Assembly (NCBI GenBank): GCA_963803875.1
Contig: CAWDOA010000008.1
Coordinates: 248,001 to 312,000 of the forward strand
Direction of reading: 5' to 3'
Origin: JABDIY01 sp963803875
Lineage (GTDB): Bacteria; Actinomycetota; Acidimicrobiia; Acidimicrobiales; SZUA-35
Length of the DNA: 64,000 nt
This document shows, in pieces, positions 28,573 to 37,299 of this stretch (positions within the stretch are counted from its first letter, which is position 1; every line of letters begins with the position of its first letter). Both the position numbers and the translations under genes were made by a program. The notes under the pieces are model-generated. The model searched no databases, was not told where the DNA came from, and worked only from the letters and a program-made list of their open reading frames with translations.

Positions 28573-29880
28573 TCATGCCACCCGCCATACGACCAGCGCT
28601 CCTACGAGCGAGAGCGCCCCGACAACGTCGAGTGCCGCCGTCACCATAGGGATTCCGATGTTGTCCGGATCGAGTCCGAACCGCACCGATACCAGGGTTC
28701 CGTAGTACGCGATGGCCAGCACAAACATGGTGGCCACCAGGCCGCCGGAGATCGCAACCGCCAGCAGGACCAGAATACCAGGCGTACTTTGATCAGCCGC
28801 CCGGGCAACGATCTCGGCAATGGTGGCGAGCAATGCGAAGATGGGCGCAGCCAGTGCAGCGGTAAAGGCCATGTCGCTTCGGGCCTCAGCACCGGGCCAC
28901 GCGCTGAACTGCACGATGCCGAGGTGAACCTTGGTCGAGAGTCGGTTTGCGAGGATGCCACCCAATGCACCAGCGGTGCCCAGGTATCCGGGGAGCAGTA
29001 CGAGCATGACCCAACTCAGTCGGCTCTCCGACGATTCGATGGCGATGCCGGCGATGAGACTGAGAGCTCCGGCGGCCATCAGCACTGGAAGCGATTCCCC
29101 CACGATGCGCCGCGCCAACGGGGGCCCGGACCGGGACAGCCACAACGACAACGACACCGTGATGATCGTGAGCGCGGTGGCGGTCATCAAGGTTGTATTC
29201 CCTCGTCGGACCAGCACCAGGGAAAACACCAGGGCCGGCAGCGTGATGAGGTCACCAGCCGCAGTGACCATCGGTGCCACCACGTTGTCGAGGTCAAGGT
29301 CCAGGCGAACCGCAGCCAGGGTGATGGCCAGAGTGAATCCGAGCACGACGACCGATGCCAGGATGCCGCCCAGGACGCCGGCGACGACGAAGTCGCTGAA
29401 ACCGATCGGGGGCACGGTGCCATCCCTCAGGAACAGGGCGAGTATTTCGGCGAGAACCGAGATCCCGAGGCTGGCTGCCAATGAATTGACGAGCACTGCA
29501 ATGAGATTCTGACCCAGTACCGAGTCGGCCTTCCACGTCCACGAGAAGGTACCCATCTGGATGTTGGTCGAAAGCCTGCTGCCCAGCGGACCAAACACAT
29601 TGCCCCGCAGGCCGATTGCCGGCGGAATGAACAACAACAGTCCCGGCAGAGCGATGAACTGCTCCTCTTGTGAAGCCAGCGTCAAACCGGCAACAACGCT
29701 CGTAATGGCGCTGAACGCCAGCGCGCCGAGACTCTGACCGACGTCGCCCTTGGCCGGGCCGAGTATGCCTCCCAGGGGTCGCCAACGAAGCCTTGGTACC
29801 GTGAGGCGGACCCGCCCCACCGACCTCAGACGACGGGTAGGCACGACTGCTGAGCGTAGAGCACAAGACCCACTAGGCAT
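28573..29880 (-). CDS. MgtE/SLC41-type divalent cation transporter with two fused membrane repeats
   Basis: 435 residues, about ten membrane helices. Two MgtE integral-membrane repeats are fused: the first with LLLFIPPAIGLRGNVFGPLGSRLST and DLDNVVAPMVTAAGDLITLP, the second with LLPGYLGTAGALGGILANRLST and DPDNIGIPMVTAALDVVGAL. The D-D/N-xx-P motifs are the Mg2+ pathway residues of the family. It lacks the cytosolic N- and CBS domains of bacterial MgtE; the downstream PhoU/RCK_C genes probably supply the regulatory part. ATG 29880 adds a basic N-terminal stretch of about 35 residues whose start is uncertain. Confidence 0.87.
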   Translation of the reverse strand: MPSGSCALRSAVVPTRRLRSVGRVRLTVPRLRWRPLGGILGPAKGDVGQSLGALAFSAITSVVAGLTLASQEEQFIALPGLLLFIPPAIGLRGNVFGPLGSRLSTNIQMGTFSWTWKADSVLGQNLIAVLVNSLAASLGISVLAEILALFLRDGTVPPIGFSDFVVAGVLGGILASVVVLGFTLAITLAAVRLDLDLDNVVAPMVTAAGDLITLPALVFSLVLVRRGNTTLMTATALTIITVSLSLWLSRSGPPLARRIVGESLPVLMAAGALSLIAGIAIESSESRLSWVMLVLLPGYLGTAGALGGILANRLSTKVHLGIVQFSAWPGAEARSDMAFTAALAAPIFALLATIAEIVARAADQSTPGILVLLAVAISGGLVATMFVLAIAYYGTLVSVRFGLDPDNIGIPMVTAALDVVGALSLVGALVVWRVA

Positions 29881-29972
29881 CTGACCATTGCGATGTCACT
29901 ACGAATGAGGAGGTTGGACGGACTCCTTGGTGCCCACCCCCGGGTGATCCTCAGAAGGGATCTAGCAGGCAC

Positions 29973-29978
29973 TACTGT
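29973..29978 (+). promoter_or_regulatory. -10 hexamer TACTGT before the PEBP-like lipoprotein gene
   Basis: TACTGT ends 8 nt before ATG 29987, consistent with a leaderless or near-leaderless transcript. Confidence 0.45.
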
Positions 29979-29986
29979 CGGTGCCG

Positions 29987-30613
29987 ATGAAGTTTGGACG
30001 GCTTGGTTGGATTGCACCCGCAGCGCTGCTGATTCTGTCCTCCGGCTGCGCCAGCGACGGCAAGGTCATTGCCGAACCTCTGCCATGGCAGACGACCACC
30101 ACTCGACCGCTCCCACCGACATCGGCGCCCGATGAGAGCACCGGCATCGACGGCATGGCACTCACCTCACCCGACTTCGTTGCCGGTGGCGCGGCGCCCT
30201 CGTCAGCCACATGCGAATCGGGTGTCAACCTCCACCCTGGGTTCGAATGGTCAGGTGTTCCCGAATCGGCGATCGAACTTGGCATCGCACTCAGCGATCA
30301 GACCGATCCCGAGAACCCGCTATTGCTGTGGCTCATGGCCGGCCTCGATCCCGACGCAGGCCGCCTGACCCAGGGCGACCTGCCGGCCGGGGCGTTCGAA
30401 ACACTCAACGACTACGGCCAACCCGGTTGGGGCAACCCGTGTATTGAATCGTTCCAGACCGGTCGCCGAGATCTGCAGTTCCGTCTGTACGCCCTGGATC
30501 GACCCTCCGACATCTCCCCTGGCGCACCGGGCAACACATCGTGGGACGAGCTAGCCGCCCGGTCGATCGATTCGGCAACCATCCTCATGAGGATCACGGG
30601 CCAAGCTTCCTGA
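29987..30613 (+). CDS. PEBP (YbhB/YbcL, Raf-kinase-inhibitor-like) family lipoprotein
   Basis: 208 residues from ATG 29987 (GTG 29981 is an in-frame alternative). Lipoprotein signal with lipobox LSSGC at about 18-22, a Thr/Pro linker, then a PEBP domain: LTSPDF near the start, LHPGFEWSGVP, LALSDQTDP-like ligand strand, LWLMAGLDPDAG, GQPGWGNPC and LQFRLYALD. PEBP proteins bind phospholipid headgroups or anions; the bacterial ones have no settled function. Probably anchored outside the membrane. Confidence 0.8.
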   Translation: MKFGRLGWIAPAALLILSSGCASDGKVIAEPLPWQTTTTRPLPPTSAPDESTGIDGMALTSPDFVAGGAAPSSATCESGVNLHPGFEWSGVPESAIELGIALSDQTDPENPLLLWLMAGLDPDAGRLTQGDLPAGAFETLNDYGQPGWGNPCIESFQTGRRDLQFRLYALDRPSDISPGAPGNTSWDELAARSIDSATILMRITGQAS

Positions 30614-30686
30614 CACCATCAAGAATCCGGGCGCACTCGGATCGGCCTGCGGTGGTGACTGAACACCCCCTGTCGGCTGAGACTCG

Positions 30687-31496
30687 TCAGCGGTACAACC
30701 GTATGCGACCCTTTTCTATGTCGGTACGGGCGGTCTCATACCCCTCATCCCCCGGTACGACGGCCCGGTACTCGGTCTCATGATCACGAATCCGGATCGC
30801 AAGATACTCACGCCGCTCGGCTGCCGCCTCCATCACCTGTTCGACCGAATCGAACGACTTCAGCGAGTCGAGCATCCGAACCGTGGGCGAAATCATGTTG
30901 AACTCACCCCGCTCGAACCGATCGAGGGCCTCGCCCGCCCGAACCCACCGGGTGTCCACTACTTCCCCGTCGTCGTGGGTCGCTTCCTGACCTTCGGGCA
31001 TACGGGCTACGAAGAACCTCGCATCAAATCTCCTCGGGGGACCCAGCGGGGTGACGAACTGCGCAACCTCCTGGATGAGCGAACAGTCGAACCGGATGTT
31101 GTGCTGGTCGACCAGATCAGCGAAGCAGTGGGCATCCCGTCGGATGCGATCGGCAAGATGGCTGACCTCGGCACCAACGGAAGAACCGAGAAGAACACCT
31201 GCCTCCTCGAGCGTTTCACGCACCACCGCCACCCACCATGCGAGCCCCCCATCGGGAATCTCGAGTCGATCCGAAGCAGCTGCGTCGTCAAGGTGATCAC
31301 ACGCTGACCACAAACGCAGATCGTGGTCGTCAGGATCGACTCGACCTCCGGGAAACACCCAGGCGTCGGGTGCGAACGCCACACGGCTGGTGCGCTTGAC
31401 CATCAGAACCTGAAGCTCTGGACGATCATCGAGGAGCAACACGGTGGAGGCAGGCGAGACCGGCACCGAGTGAACGCTGAACGAATCGGCTACCAC
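30687..31496 (-). CDS. NUDT19-like Nudix hydrolase
   Basis: 269 residues from GTG 31496. Nudix fold: VLMVKRTSRVAFAPDAWVFPGGRVDP at the start, then a ~35-residue insertion before the Nudix helix AVVRETLEEAGVLLG. A long loop inside the Nudix box region and this length are features of the NUDT19/RP2p group that hydrolyses CoA derivatives; activity on acyl-CoA here is inference. Start is supported by TAGGCT 6 nt upstream. No operon partner. Confidence 0.8.
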   Translation of the reverse strand: MVADSFSVHSVPVSPASTVLLLDDRPELQVLMVKRTSRVAFAPDAWVFPGGRVDPDDHDLRLWSACDHLDDAAASDRLEIPDGGLAWWVAVVRETLEEAGVLLGSSVGAEVSHLADRIRRDAHCFADLVDQHNIRFDCSLIQEVAQFVTPLGPPRRFDARFFVARMPEGQEATHDDGEVVDTRWVRAGEALDRFERGEFNMISPTVRMLDSLKSFDSVEQVMEAAAERREYLAIRIRDHETEYRAVVPGDEGYETARTDIEKGRIRLYR

Positions 31497-31502
31497 CCTG
31501 AG

Positions 31503-31508
31503 AGCCTA
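31503..31508 (-). promoter_or_regulatory. -10 hexamer TAGGCT, leaderless start of the Nudix gene
   Basis: TAGGCT on the minus strand ends 6 nt before GTG 31496 (spacer CTCAGG). Confidence 0.55.
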
Positions 31509-31755
31509 ACTGTCCCGGCACGCAGGGAATATTCCCCTATGCGAGTGGTGGCCATTCACTTAGAGTGGTGAGACGCCCGGAATGCCGCCGGGTCATCTGT
31601 ACAGTCCCGGCTGGATGGCGCCGATTCTCTCTGAGAACCGGATGGTCCTTCTCGATGGGTGCGAGACCGAGCTGTTTGGCGTCGGTGCCGATAGTCCAAG
31701 CCGGGGCTGTACAGAGCCAAGCCTCAAAGCTGATCGGTCCTATGGCCGCGACTCT

Positions 31756-32004
31756 TCAACCGGCACGCCGCTTCTGCACGCCCTTCAAGAGTCGTAGTGC
31801 CGCAGCCGCAACCAACGCCATTTCGCTCACTGAGATCCCGGATCCTCCACTGCTGCTCGGAGCGCCGAGTTTTGCTGTGGTCTCGTCGCTGACGATGCCC
31901 CGTCGGTTCAGGAACCGAAGCACGAAACCCGCTACGAGCACGATGTCACCGACCCGACCCAGTGCGGGGAATCGGCTCGTCAACTTGTTTCCAGGCAATC
32001 CCAT
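31756..32004 (-). CDS. small putative membrane-associated protein
   Basis: 82 residues from ATG 32004. Two hydrophobic/amphipathic helices (VGDIVLVAGFVLRFL at about 18-32 and SEMALVAAAALRLLKG at about 60-75) separated by a Gly/Ser loop; basic C-terminus. Lies 45 bp downstream of dnaE2 on the same strand and could share its transcript. No family recognised. The ~260 bp between this ORF and the Nudix start (31497-31755) shows nothing I can support. Confidence 0.4.
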   Translation of the reverse strand: MGLPGNKLTSRFPALGRVGDIVLVAGFVLRFLNRRGIVSDETTAKLGAPSSSGGSGISVSEMALVAAAALRLLKGVQKRRAG

Positions 32005-32049
32005 GTGTCCACCGTAGCCATGTCACCGGAACTCTGCGGAGTGAACCTC

Positions 32050-35000
32050 TCAGCGGAAGTCGCGGGCCATTGACGCCGTTCCAAGTCTCAGTGGATCCAT
32101 TCGTTCAGCAACAACGTTCACCACCGGCGTCCCACCGGTTTCGGTTCGCTCCAGCCTGCCCCGGATCAACAAAGCTGGATGATTTCGAGCAACTCGGCGG
32201 TATCTGGCCCAGCAACCGACGCTGATAACCACGTTCATCAGTCCGGTCTCGTCTTCGAGGCTCATGAAGGTCACACCCGAGGCGGTGGCCGGTCGTTGCC
32301 GGTGTGTCACCACTCCCCCCACCATGACCTTCTTCCCATGTTCGATCCCCGGCAGGTCGATCGCTCGCAGCGCTCCAATGTTGTTGAGGTCATTTCGTAC
32401 AAAGACCGTTGGGTGTCCCTCCGGTGAAACACCGGTGGCCCACAGGTCGGCCAGCGCCTCCTCCTGATCCCCCATTCCCGGCAGCTGGGGAGCATGGACA
32501 CCGGTGACAATGCCAGGAAGGGATCCCGGTTTATGAGCAGCTGCAACCGCCCCCGCAGTCCACAAGGCTTGACGACGATCGTGCCCCAGCGAATCAAAAC
32601 AGCCGGCGGTTGCCATCGCTTCCATCTGTTCCTTTGATGCACCGGACTTCCGAGCAACTTCCTCGATTGATCGATAGGGCCGGTTGGTTGCAATCGTCTC
32701 AGCCATTTCCTCACCAACTCCTCGGACCGATGACATTCCCAAACGAACCGCCACACCGTGGTCACGTTGGTGTTCCCACGTTGCCTTCCCAAGATCCGAC
32801 AGATGTTTCGGAGTGTGATCACTGTCTGATCCAGAACGATGATCGACCACTTGAAGATCAGCATCGGCCCCGGACTCGTTGATATCGGGCGAGAGTGTTG
32901 GGACACCGTGACGACGAGCGTCTTGTACCAACGAGTGGGGCGAGTAGAACCCCATCGGCTGGGCATTGAGAAGCGCAGCACAGAATGCAGCCGGATAATG
33001 CAGCTTGATCCAGCTCGACGAATAGACGAGGTACGCAAAAGAAATCGAGTGGCTTTCGGGAAAGCCGTAGTTCGCAAAAGCGACGAGCTTCACCCAGATC
33101 TGTTCCTGGATCTCAGCATCAATACCCCTCTTGGCCATACCGGCACAGAGCCGTTCCTTCAAAGCAGTCATTCGGGTCACGCTTCGCTTGGACCCCATGG
33201 CCCGACGCAGTTCATCGGCCTCAGATGGGGTGAAACCGGAAACATCGATTGCCATCTGCATCAACTGTTCTTGGAACAAGGGAATACCGAGGGTCTTCTC
33301 CAGGGCTGGTTTCAGAAGAGGATGGAGATAGGTCACCGGCTCTAATCCATTTCGTCTGCGAATATATGGATGAACGGACCCACCTTGGATCGGGCCGGGA
33401 CGAATTAGTGCAATCTCGACGACGAGGTCATAGAAGTTCCTCGGCTTCAATCTGGGAAGCGTGCTCATTTGTGCCCGGGACTCGATCTGAAAAACTCCGA
33501 CCGAGTCGGCCCGGCACAACATTTCATACACCTCATCTTCCTGAGGTAGTGCTGCCAGATCTATGCGGGTTCCATGATGCTCCTCGATCAGGTCGACGGC
33601 GTAATGGAGCGCGCTCAACATGCCGAGGCCGAGAAGGTCGAACTTCACCAGACCAGCGATGGCGCAGTCTTCCTTGTCCCATTGGAGAACGGTTCGATCC
33701 TGCATCCGCCCCCACTCCACTGGGCACACTTCGATCACCGGACGATCGCACATGACCATTCCGCCCGAATGGATCCCAAGATGGCGGGGTAGGTTCTCGA
33801 ACTCCATCGCCAGCTCGACCACATCATGAGGAAGCTCAATTTCATTGCCTACGCTCGCCTTCGTTCGTCCCTCACTACGGGTCACTACAAGGAACCCGGA
33901 GGGTTCCCGCTCGCTCCGCTCGGACAATCCCGAAGATCCATTCGTGCTGCTCGGTCCCTCCGCAGCCTCACGAGTCGTCGGTCGGGGTTCTGGGGCAGGG
34001 CCATGGCTGTAGCCATGTGATGGACTGCGATCCCTTCGCGGGACGACAATGGGTGCGCCTGCGCTTCGCCGCTCGTCTCGCACCTGAGCTTTCAACCCGG
34101 TCCAGCCGTCAATTGATTTGCTGAACGCATCTTGTTGGCCGGGCGCATATCCCAAGGCTTTGGCTGCATCTCGAACCGCTGAGCGTGATCGGTACGTGAT
34201 CACGTTGGCAACTTGAGCCGCATGACGTCGACCGTGCTTCTCGTACACGTATTGGATCGCCTCTTCTCGACGATCTGACTCGATGTCGAGATCGATGTCG
34301 GGCGGTCCATCCCGTTCCGGCGCGAGGAATCGTTCAAACAACAAACCCAGACTCACCGCGTCGGCTTTGGTTATCCCCAGCACATAACAAACAGCTGAAT
34401 TGGCTGCGCTACCCCTCCCCTGACAAAGGATGTCTGCCTTCCGACAGAATTCAACGATGTCCCATACGACGAGGAAATAGCCTGGGAATCCCAGACATTC
34501 GATCAGATCCAGTTCATGATCCAACTGCTTCCACGCACCCGGAACGAACTCGCCATCCCTGGGCCCGTAGCGAGCGACACCACCCTCTTCAACAAGATGT
34601 CGCAGGAAGCCCATCTCATCCATTCCGTCAGGAGTTGGATAGGGAGGGAGTCTTGGAGCGACCAAAGCCAGGTCGAAGGAACACTCGAGTCCAATCTCTG
34701 CAGCCATCTCCACCGCACCCGGATAACGGGCGAATCGCCGAGCTTGTTCTGCCCCAGACCTCAGATGCGCTCCAGCTGCTGGTGGAAGCCATCCCGCCAT
34801 GTCTTCCAACGATGAACGAGCTCGCACCGCAGACATCGCTGATGCGAGCTTGTGTTTTGCTGGGGTTGCGTAATGCACGTTGTTGCTGGCGATCACGTTC
34901 AATCCACGACTCACGGCGAGCTGTACCAGAGCATCGTTCCGGGCCGAATCGAGTGGAGAGCCGTGATCCCACAACTCCACCACCACCCCGCCGGGACCGA

Positions 35001-35697
35001 AGAGGTCGACAAGATGGCTCAATTCGCGGTCAGCAGCCGCTGGGCCTTCTGCCTCCAGTGCGGCACGAACCATACCTTTTCGGCATCCGGTCAAAGCCAC
35101 AAGACTGCGGGCCTCCCCCGGTTTCAACCAGCGATCGAGATCAGAGAACGTCATGTTGGGAGCGGTCTTCTCCCCCGCCAACTGCGATTCGCTGATCACC
35201 CGGGCTAGAGCTGCGTACCCGTTCGGATTCCTGGCGAGCAGGAGGAGGTGCGAGCCGTGAGGGTCAGGCTCGGGCAGCGCCCCTGACTTCGGGGGTCGGG
35301 AATGACCGAGGGTCAGTTCTGCTCCGAAGATGGTGGGGAGGCCCACCGCCCGGGCCGCTTCGGAAAAGCGGGGAACCGCATAGAACCCGTCGTGGTCGGT
35401 AATCGCCAATGCTTCAAGTCCAAGCCTGGCCGCCTCTTCCACGAGATCTTCGGGATCGGATGCGCCATCCAAGAAGCTGAAACTTGAGTGACAGTGGAGC
35501 TCAGCGTAGGGAGTGGCGCCACGGGTTCTGACCGCTCCCGGTTCATACTGCTCTCTCTTGCGGCTCCACGCTGGGCTGTCACCGCCGTTGGCCCATGTGG
35601 GGAAATCTGATTTGTCTCTGGGTAGCGCCGGTTCGGGGCGATCGGAGAGCTTTCGCTCGATCTCCTTCCACGGCATCGGTGGATTCATCCATCCCAT
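32050..35697 (-). CDS. dnaE2: error-prone DNA polymerase DnaE2 (ImuC)
   Basis: 1,215 residues. C-family translesion polymerase of the actinobacterial mutasome, working with ImuA' and ImuB. N-terminal PHP domain (YAELHCHSSFSFLDGASDPEDL, AITDHDGFYA), palm with GRGSAANSAVCYVLGIT and PPDIDLDIESDRREEAI (catalytic Asps), GIHSGGMVMCDRP, the fingers and a C-terminal OB domain. Start ATG 35697 gives MGWMNPPMPWKEIERKL, matching mycobacterial DnaE2; ATG 35721 lies inside the SOS box. An extra ~75 residues (SAGAP to KASVG) sit between the palm segments, encoded by a palindrome-rich stretch. Induced by DNA damage via LexA. Confidence 0.95.
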   Translation of the reverse strand: MGWMNPPMPWKEIERKLSDRPEPALPRDKSDFPTWANGGDSPAWSRKREQYEPGAVRTRGATPYAELHCHSSFSFLDGASDPEDLVEEAARLGLEALAITDHDGFYAVPRFSEAARAVGLPTIFGAELTLGHSRPPKSGALPEPDPHGSHLLLLARNPNGYAALARVISESQLAGEKTAPNMTFSDLDRWLKPGEARSLVALTGCRKGMVRAALEAEGPAAADRELSHLVDLFGPGGVVVELWDHGSPLDSARNDALVQLAVSRGLNVIASNNVHYATPAKHKLASAMSAVRARSSLEDMAGWLPPAAGAHLRSGAEQARRFARYPGAVEMAAEIGLECSFDLALVAPRLPPYPTPDGMDEMGFLRHLVEEGGVARYGPRDGEFVPGAWKQLDHELDLIECLGFPGYFLVVWDIVEFCRKADILCQGRGSAANSAVCYVLGITKADAVSLGLLFERFLAPERDGPPDIDLDIESDRREEAIQYVYEKHGRRHAAQVANVITYRSRSAVRDAAKALGYAPGQQDAFSKSIDGWTGLKAQVRDERRSAGAPIVVPRRDRSPSHGYSHGPAPEPRPTTREAAEGPSSTNGSSGLSERSEREPSGFLVVTRSEGRTKASVGNEIELPHDVVELAMEFENLPRHLGIHSGGMVMCDRPVIEVCPVEWGRMQDRTVLQWDKEDCAIAGLVKFDLLGLGMLSALHYAVDLIEEHHGTRIDLAALPQEDEVYEMLCRADSVGVFQIESRAQMSTLPRLKPRNFYDLVVEIALIRPGPIQGGSVHPYIRRRNGLEPVTYLHPLLKPALEKTLGIPLFQEQLMQMAIDVSGFTPSEADELRRAMGSKRSVTRMTALKERLCAGMAKRGIDAEIQEQIWVKLVAFANYGFPESHSISFAYLVYSSSWIKLHYPAAFCAALLNAQPMGFYSPHSLVQDARRHGVPTLSPDINESGADADLQVVDHRSGSDSDHTPKHLSDLGKATWEHQRDHGVAVRLGMSSVRGVGEEMAETIATNRPYRSIEEVARKSGASKEQMEAMATAGCFDSLGHDRRQALWTAGAVAAAHKPGSLPGIVTGVHAPQLPGMGDQEEALADLWATGVSPEGHPTVFVRNDLNNIGALRAIDLPGIEHGKKVMVGGVVTHRQRPATASGVTFMSLEDETGLMNVVISVGCWARYRRVARNHPALLIRGRLERTETGGTPVVNVVAERMDPLRLGTASMARDFR
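33852..34085. repeat. candidate palindromic element inserted in frame in dnaE2
   Basis: About 234 bp that adds residues absent from typical DnaE2 at this point. It contains GGAACCC-GGA-GGGTTCC (33893-33909), CATGGCT-GT-AGCCATG (34002-34017), and repeated CGCTCG/GCTCGCTCCGCTCGG blocks; translation is Ser/Arg/Glu-rich (LSERSERE). Boundaries are approximate. Confidence 0.5.
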
Positions 35698-35707
35698 AGG
35701 ACCGGCG

Positions 35708-35713
35708 ATTGTA
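35708..35713 (-). promoter_or_regulatory. -10 hexamer TACAAT of dnaE2
   Basis: TACAAT on the minus strand, 1 nt from the SOS palindrome and 10 nt before ATG 35697, giving a leader of only a few nucleotides. Confidence 0.7.
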
Positions 35714-35714
35714 C

Positions 35715-35728
35715 CGAACATATGTTCG
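35715..35728. promoter_or_regulatory. SOS box (LexA operator) of dnaE2
   Basis: CGAACATATGTTCG, a perfect palindrome matching the actinobacterial LexA box core CGAAC-N4-GTTCG. It sits between the presumed -35 and the -10, so LexA binding would exclude RNA polymerase. The same 14-mer precedes imuA'. Confidence 0.9.
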
Positions 35729-35837
35729 TTTCGTCAATTGAGCGGTCGATCGAGTGGGCTTGGAGCACGCCTCGGAAGACTCCGCGGCTACCGGGCATCG
35801 GTGTACCAGAGGCCGATCGCCGGCCTACCCGCAGTGA

Positions 35838-36455
35838 CTAGACCGCCAGAAGAGTTTCCCCGGCAAGTGCCCGTTGAGCCATGACGGCCAGAATCGTCCA
35901 GTACCCATCGGAGCCTTCGACAAGGTCGGCGTTGCTGACCGGCACCGAACCGCTGCTACTTGATCGTGCGACGACCTTGCACTCCGGATCACTCAGGATT
36001 TTGATCAGGTCAACGACAGCTATCTCAACCAGGTCTGCGACCTCATGGGGAGGCGGTTGGTAGTCACCGAGCGGTCTGTCATCCAGCACGAAGAAGACGT
36101 GTATTCGCTCTCGGTTCTTCCCTTCGCCGTTGTCGTCGGCCAGCAACCGGGTACCCAGGGGAATCAGATGTTCGGAATCTATGGGAACCCCAAGCTCCTC
36201 CTCGAACTCACGCAACCCGTCAAGCGGCGTTTCGCCAGCCTCGAGATGGCCGGTAGCCGACAGGTCGAGCAGGCCGGGAAAGGCAACCTTGGAGAGGGCC
36301 CGTCGCTGAAGGACCACCGAATTGGCCGAGGGGCGGAGGATGAGGCAATGGAAGACCTGGTGCCAATGGCCCTCGGTGTGAACCACGGACCGACTGGCTG
36401 TCGCCAGGAGTTCACCGTTCGCTGGGCTCACTACGTCGATCTGCTCTCCGACCAC
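35838..36455 (-). CDS. Nudix hydrolase, isopentenyl-diphosphate-isomerase-like subgroup
   Basis: About 205 residues from GTG 36455 (a longer frame to 36533 enters the tandem repeat and is doubtful). Nudix motif TGHLEAGETPLDGLREFEEELGV, one residue shorter than canonical between the GE and the RE. ANGELLATASRSVVHTEGHWHQVFHCLIL is the typical entry of the IDI-like/YfcD branch, which includes Nudix enzymes of unknown substrate. Gene stands alone between dnaE2 and folE. Confidence 0.72.
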   Translation of the reverse strand: MVGEQIDVVSPANGELLATASRSVVHTEGHWHQVFHCLILRPSANSVVLQRRALSKVAFPGLLDLSATGHLEAGETPLDGLREFEEELGVPIDSEHLIPLGTRLLADDNGEGKNRERIHVFFVLDDRPLGDYQPPPHEVADLVEIAVVDLIKILSDPECKVVARSSSSGSVPVSNADLVEGSDGYWTILAVMAQRALAGETLLAV

Positions 36456-36535
36456 CCGTGCACGATAGAAGGCCGCTCGACCAAATTCCGTTTGCCCACC
36501 ACATTCAGCCCTTCTCCCGTTCACACACCACACAG

Positions 36536-36608
36536 GATGTGGTTTCGGAACGGAATTTCGGCGGAATGTGGTTTCGGAACGGAATTTCGGCGGAATGTGG
36601 TTTCGGGA
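36536..36608. repeat. 29-bp tandem direct repeat, about 2.5 copies
   Basis: Copies begin at about 36536, 36565 and 36594 with period 29 bp; core TGTGGTTTCGGAACGGAATT. The first two copies are nearly identical; the third diverges after TTTCGG. Lies just downstream of folE and overlaps the 5' end of the longest Nudix ORF. Confidence 0.85.
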
Positions 36609-36618
36609 GAACGGCTGG

Positions 36619-37206
36619 TCAGCCGTGTATGAGAGACAAAGCTTCTGCTCGGGACGCGGCGCTTTCCATGACCGAGCCGCGCACCGCCGAGGTGGTGGTC
36701 ATCGCCCCCGGTTTTCGCACACCCCGCATGGACATGCACAGATGTTCGGCCTCCATGACCACCAGCGCACCTTCGGCCTCCAATCGATCCATCAGGGCGT
36801 TGGCAACCTGCATGTTGAGCCTCTCTTGCACCTGTAGCCGTCGAGCGAAGCCATCGACGAGGCGAGCCAGCTTCGACAACCCGCACACCTTGCCTCCAGG
36901 TCCGGGGATGTAGGCAACGTGGGCGCGGCCGATGAAGGGCAGCATGTGATGTTCACAGAGGGACGCAAAAGGGATGTCTTTCACGATCACCATCTCGCGG
37001 TGGGCGACTTCGAACTGACGCTCGAGGTGGTCGGAGGGATCGCTCTGGTAACCGCCCAGGATCTCGTTGTACGCCCGGGCGACCCTGATCGGTGTGTCGA
37101 CCAGACCATCTCGGTCCGGGTCTTCGCCTACGGCGATCAAGATCTCCCTCACCGCAGCGCTAATCCTGTCAGTGTCGACACCGTGTTGTTCCACATCGCT
37201 GGCCAC
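36619..37206 (-). CDS. folE: GTP cyclohydrolase I FolE
   Basis: 195 residues from GTG 37206. Converts GTP to 7,8-dihydroneopterin triphosphate, the first step of folate synthesis. Seen: DPDRDGLVDTPIRVARAY, SLCEHHMLPFIGRAHVAYIP (zinc Cys and His), GLSKLARLVDGFARRLQVQERL and the second zinc Cys in EHLCMSMRGV. Start GTG 37206 is preferred because CATACT (-10-like) lies 6 nt upstream; starts up to 37281 overlap the larE promoter. Divergent from larE; no other folate gene is adjacent. Confidence 0.93.
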   Translation of the reverse strand: MASDVEQHGVDTDRISAAVREILIAVGEDPDRDGLVDTPIRVARAYNEILGGYQSDPSDHLERQFEVAHREMVIVKDIPFASLCEHHMLPFIGRAHVAYIPGPGGKVCGLSKLARLVDGFARRLQVQERLNMQVANALMDRLEAEGALVVMEAEHLCMSMRGVRKPGAMTTTSAVRGSVMESAASRAEALSLIHG

Positions 37207-37287
37207 GTGCCCAGTATGTGCCGACCACGGATGGTTCCCACTAGAACACAACCGAGCCCCGGCGACTGAGCGCCTGTCCACCCTCGG

Positions 37288-37293
37288 TACGCT
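37288..37293 (+). promoter_or_regulatory. -10 hexamer TACGCT, leaderless start of the lar operon
   Basis: TACGCT ends 6 nt before GTG 37300 (spacer GACGCC); would drive larE-larB-larC as one transcript. Confidence 0.6.
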
Positions 37294-37299
37294 GACGCC

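Noticed and set aside
31565..32017. Plus-strand ORF of 150 codons opposite the small membrane protein
   Set aside because: Codon use and Ser/Arg/Pro-rich composition are typical of an antisense shadow; no ribosome site or -10 found.
35697..35721. ATG 35721 as the dnaE2 start
   Set aside because: It lies inside the LexA palindrome and upstream of the -10 hexamer; ATG 35697 gives the conserved MGWxN N-terminus.
36536..36608. CRISPR-like 29-bp repeat unit
   Set aside because: The copies are directly contiguous with no unique spacers, and there are no cas genes in the window.
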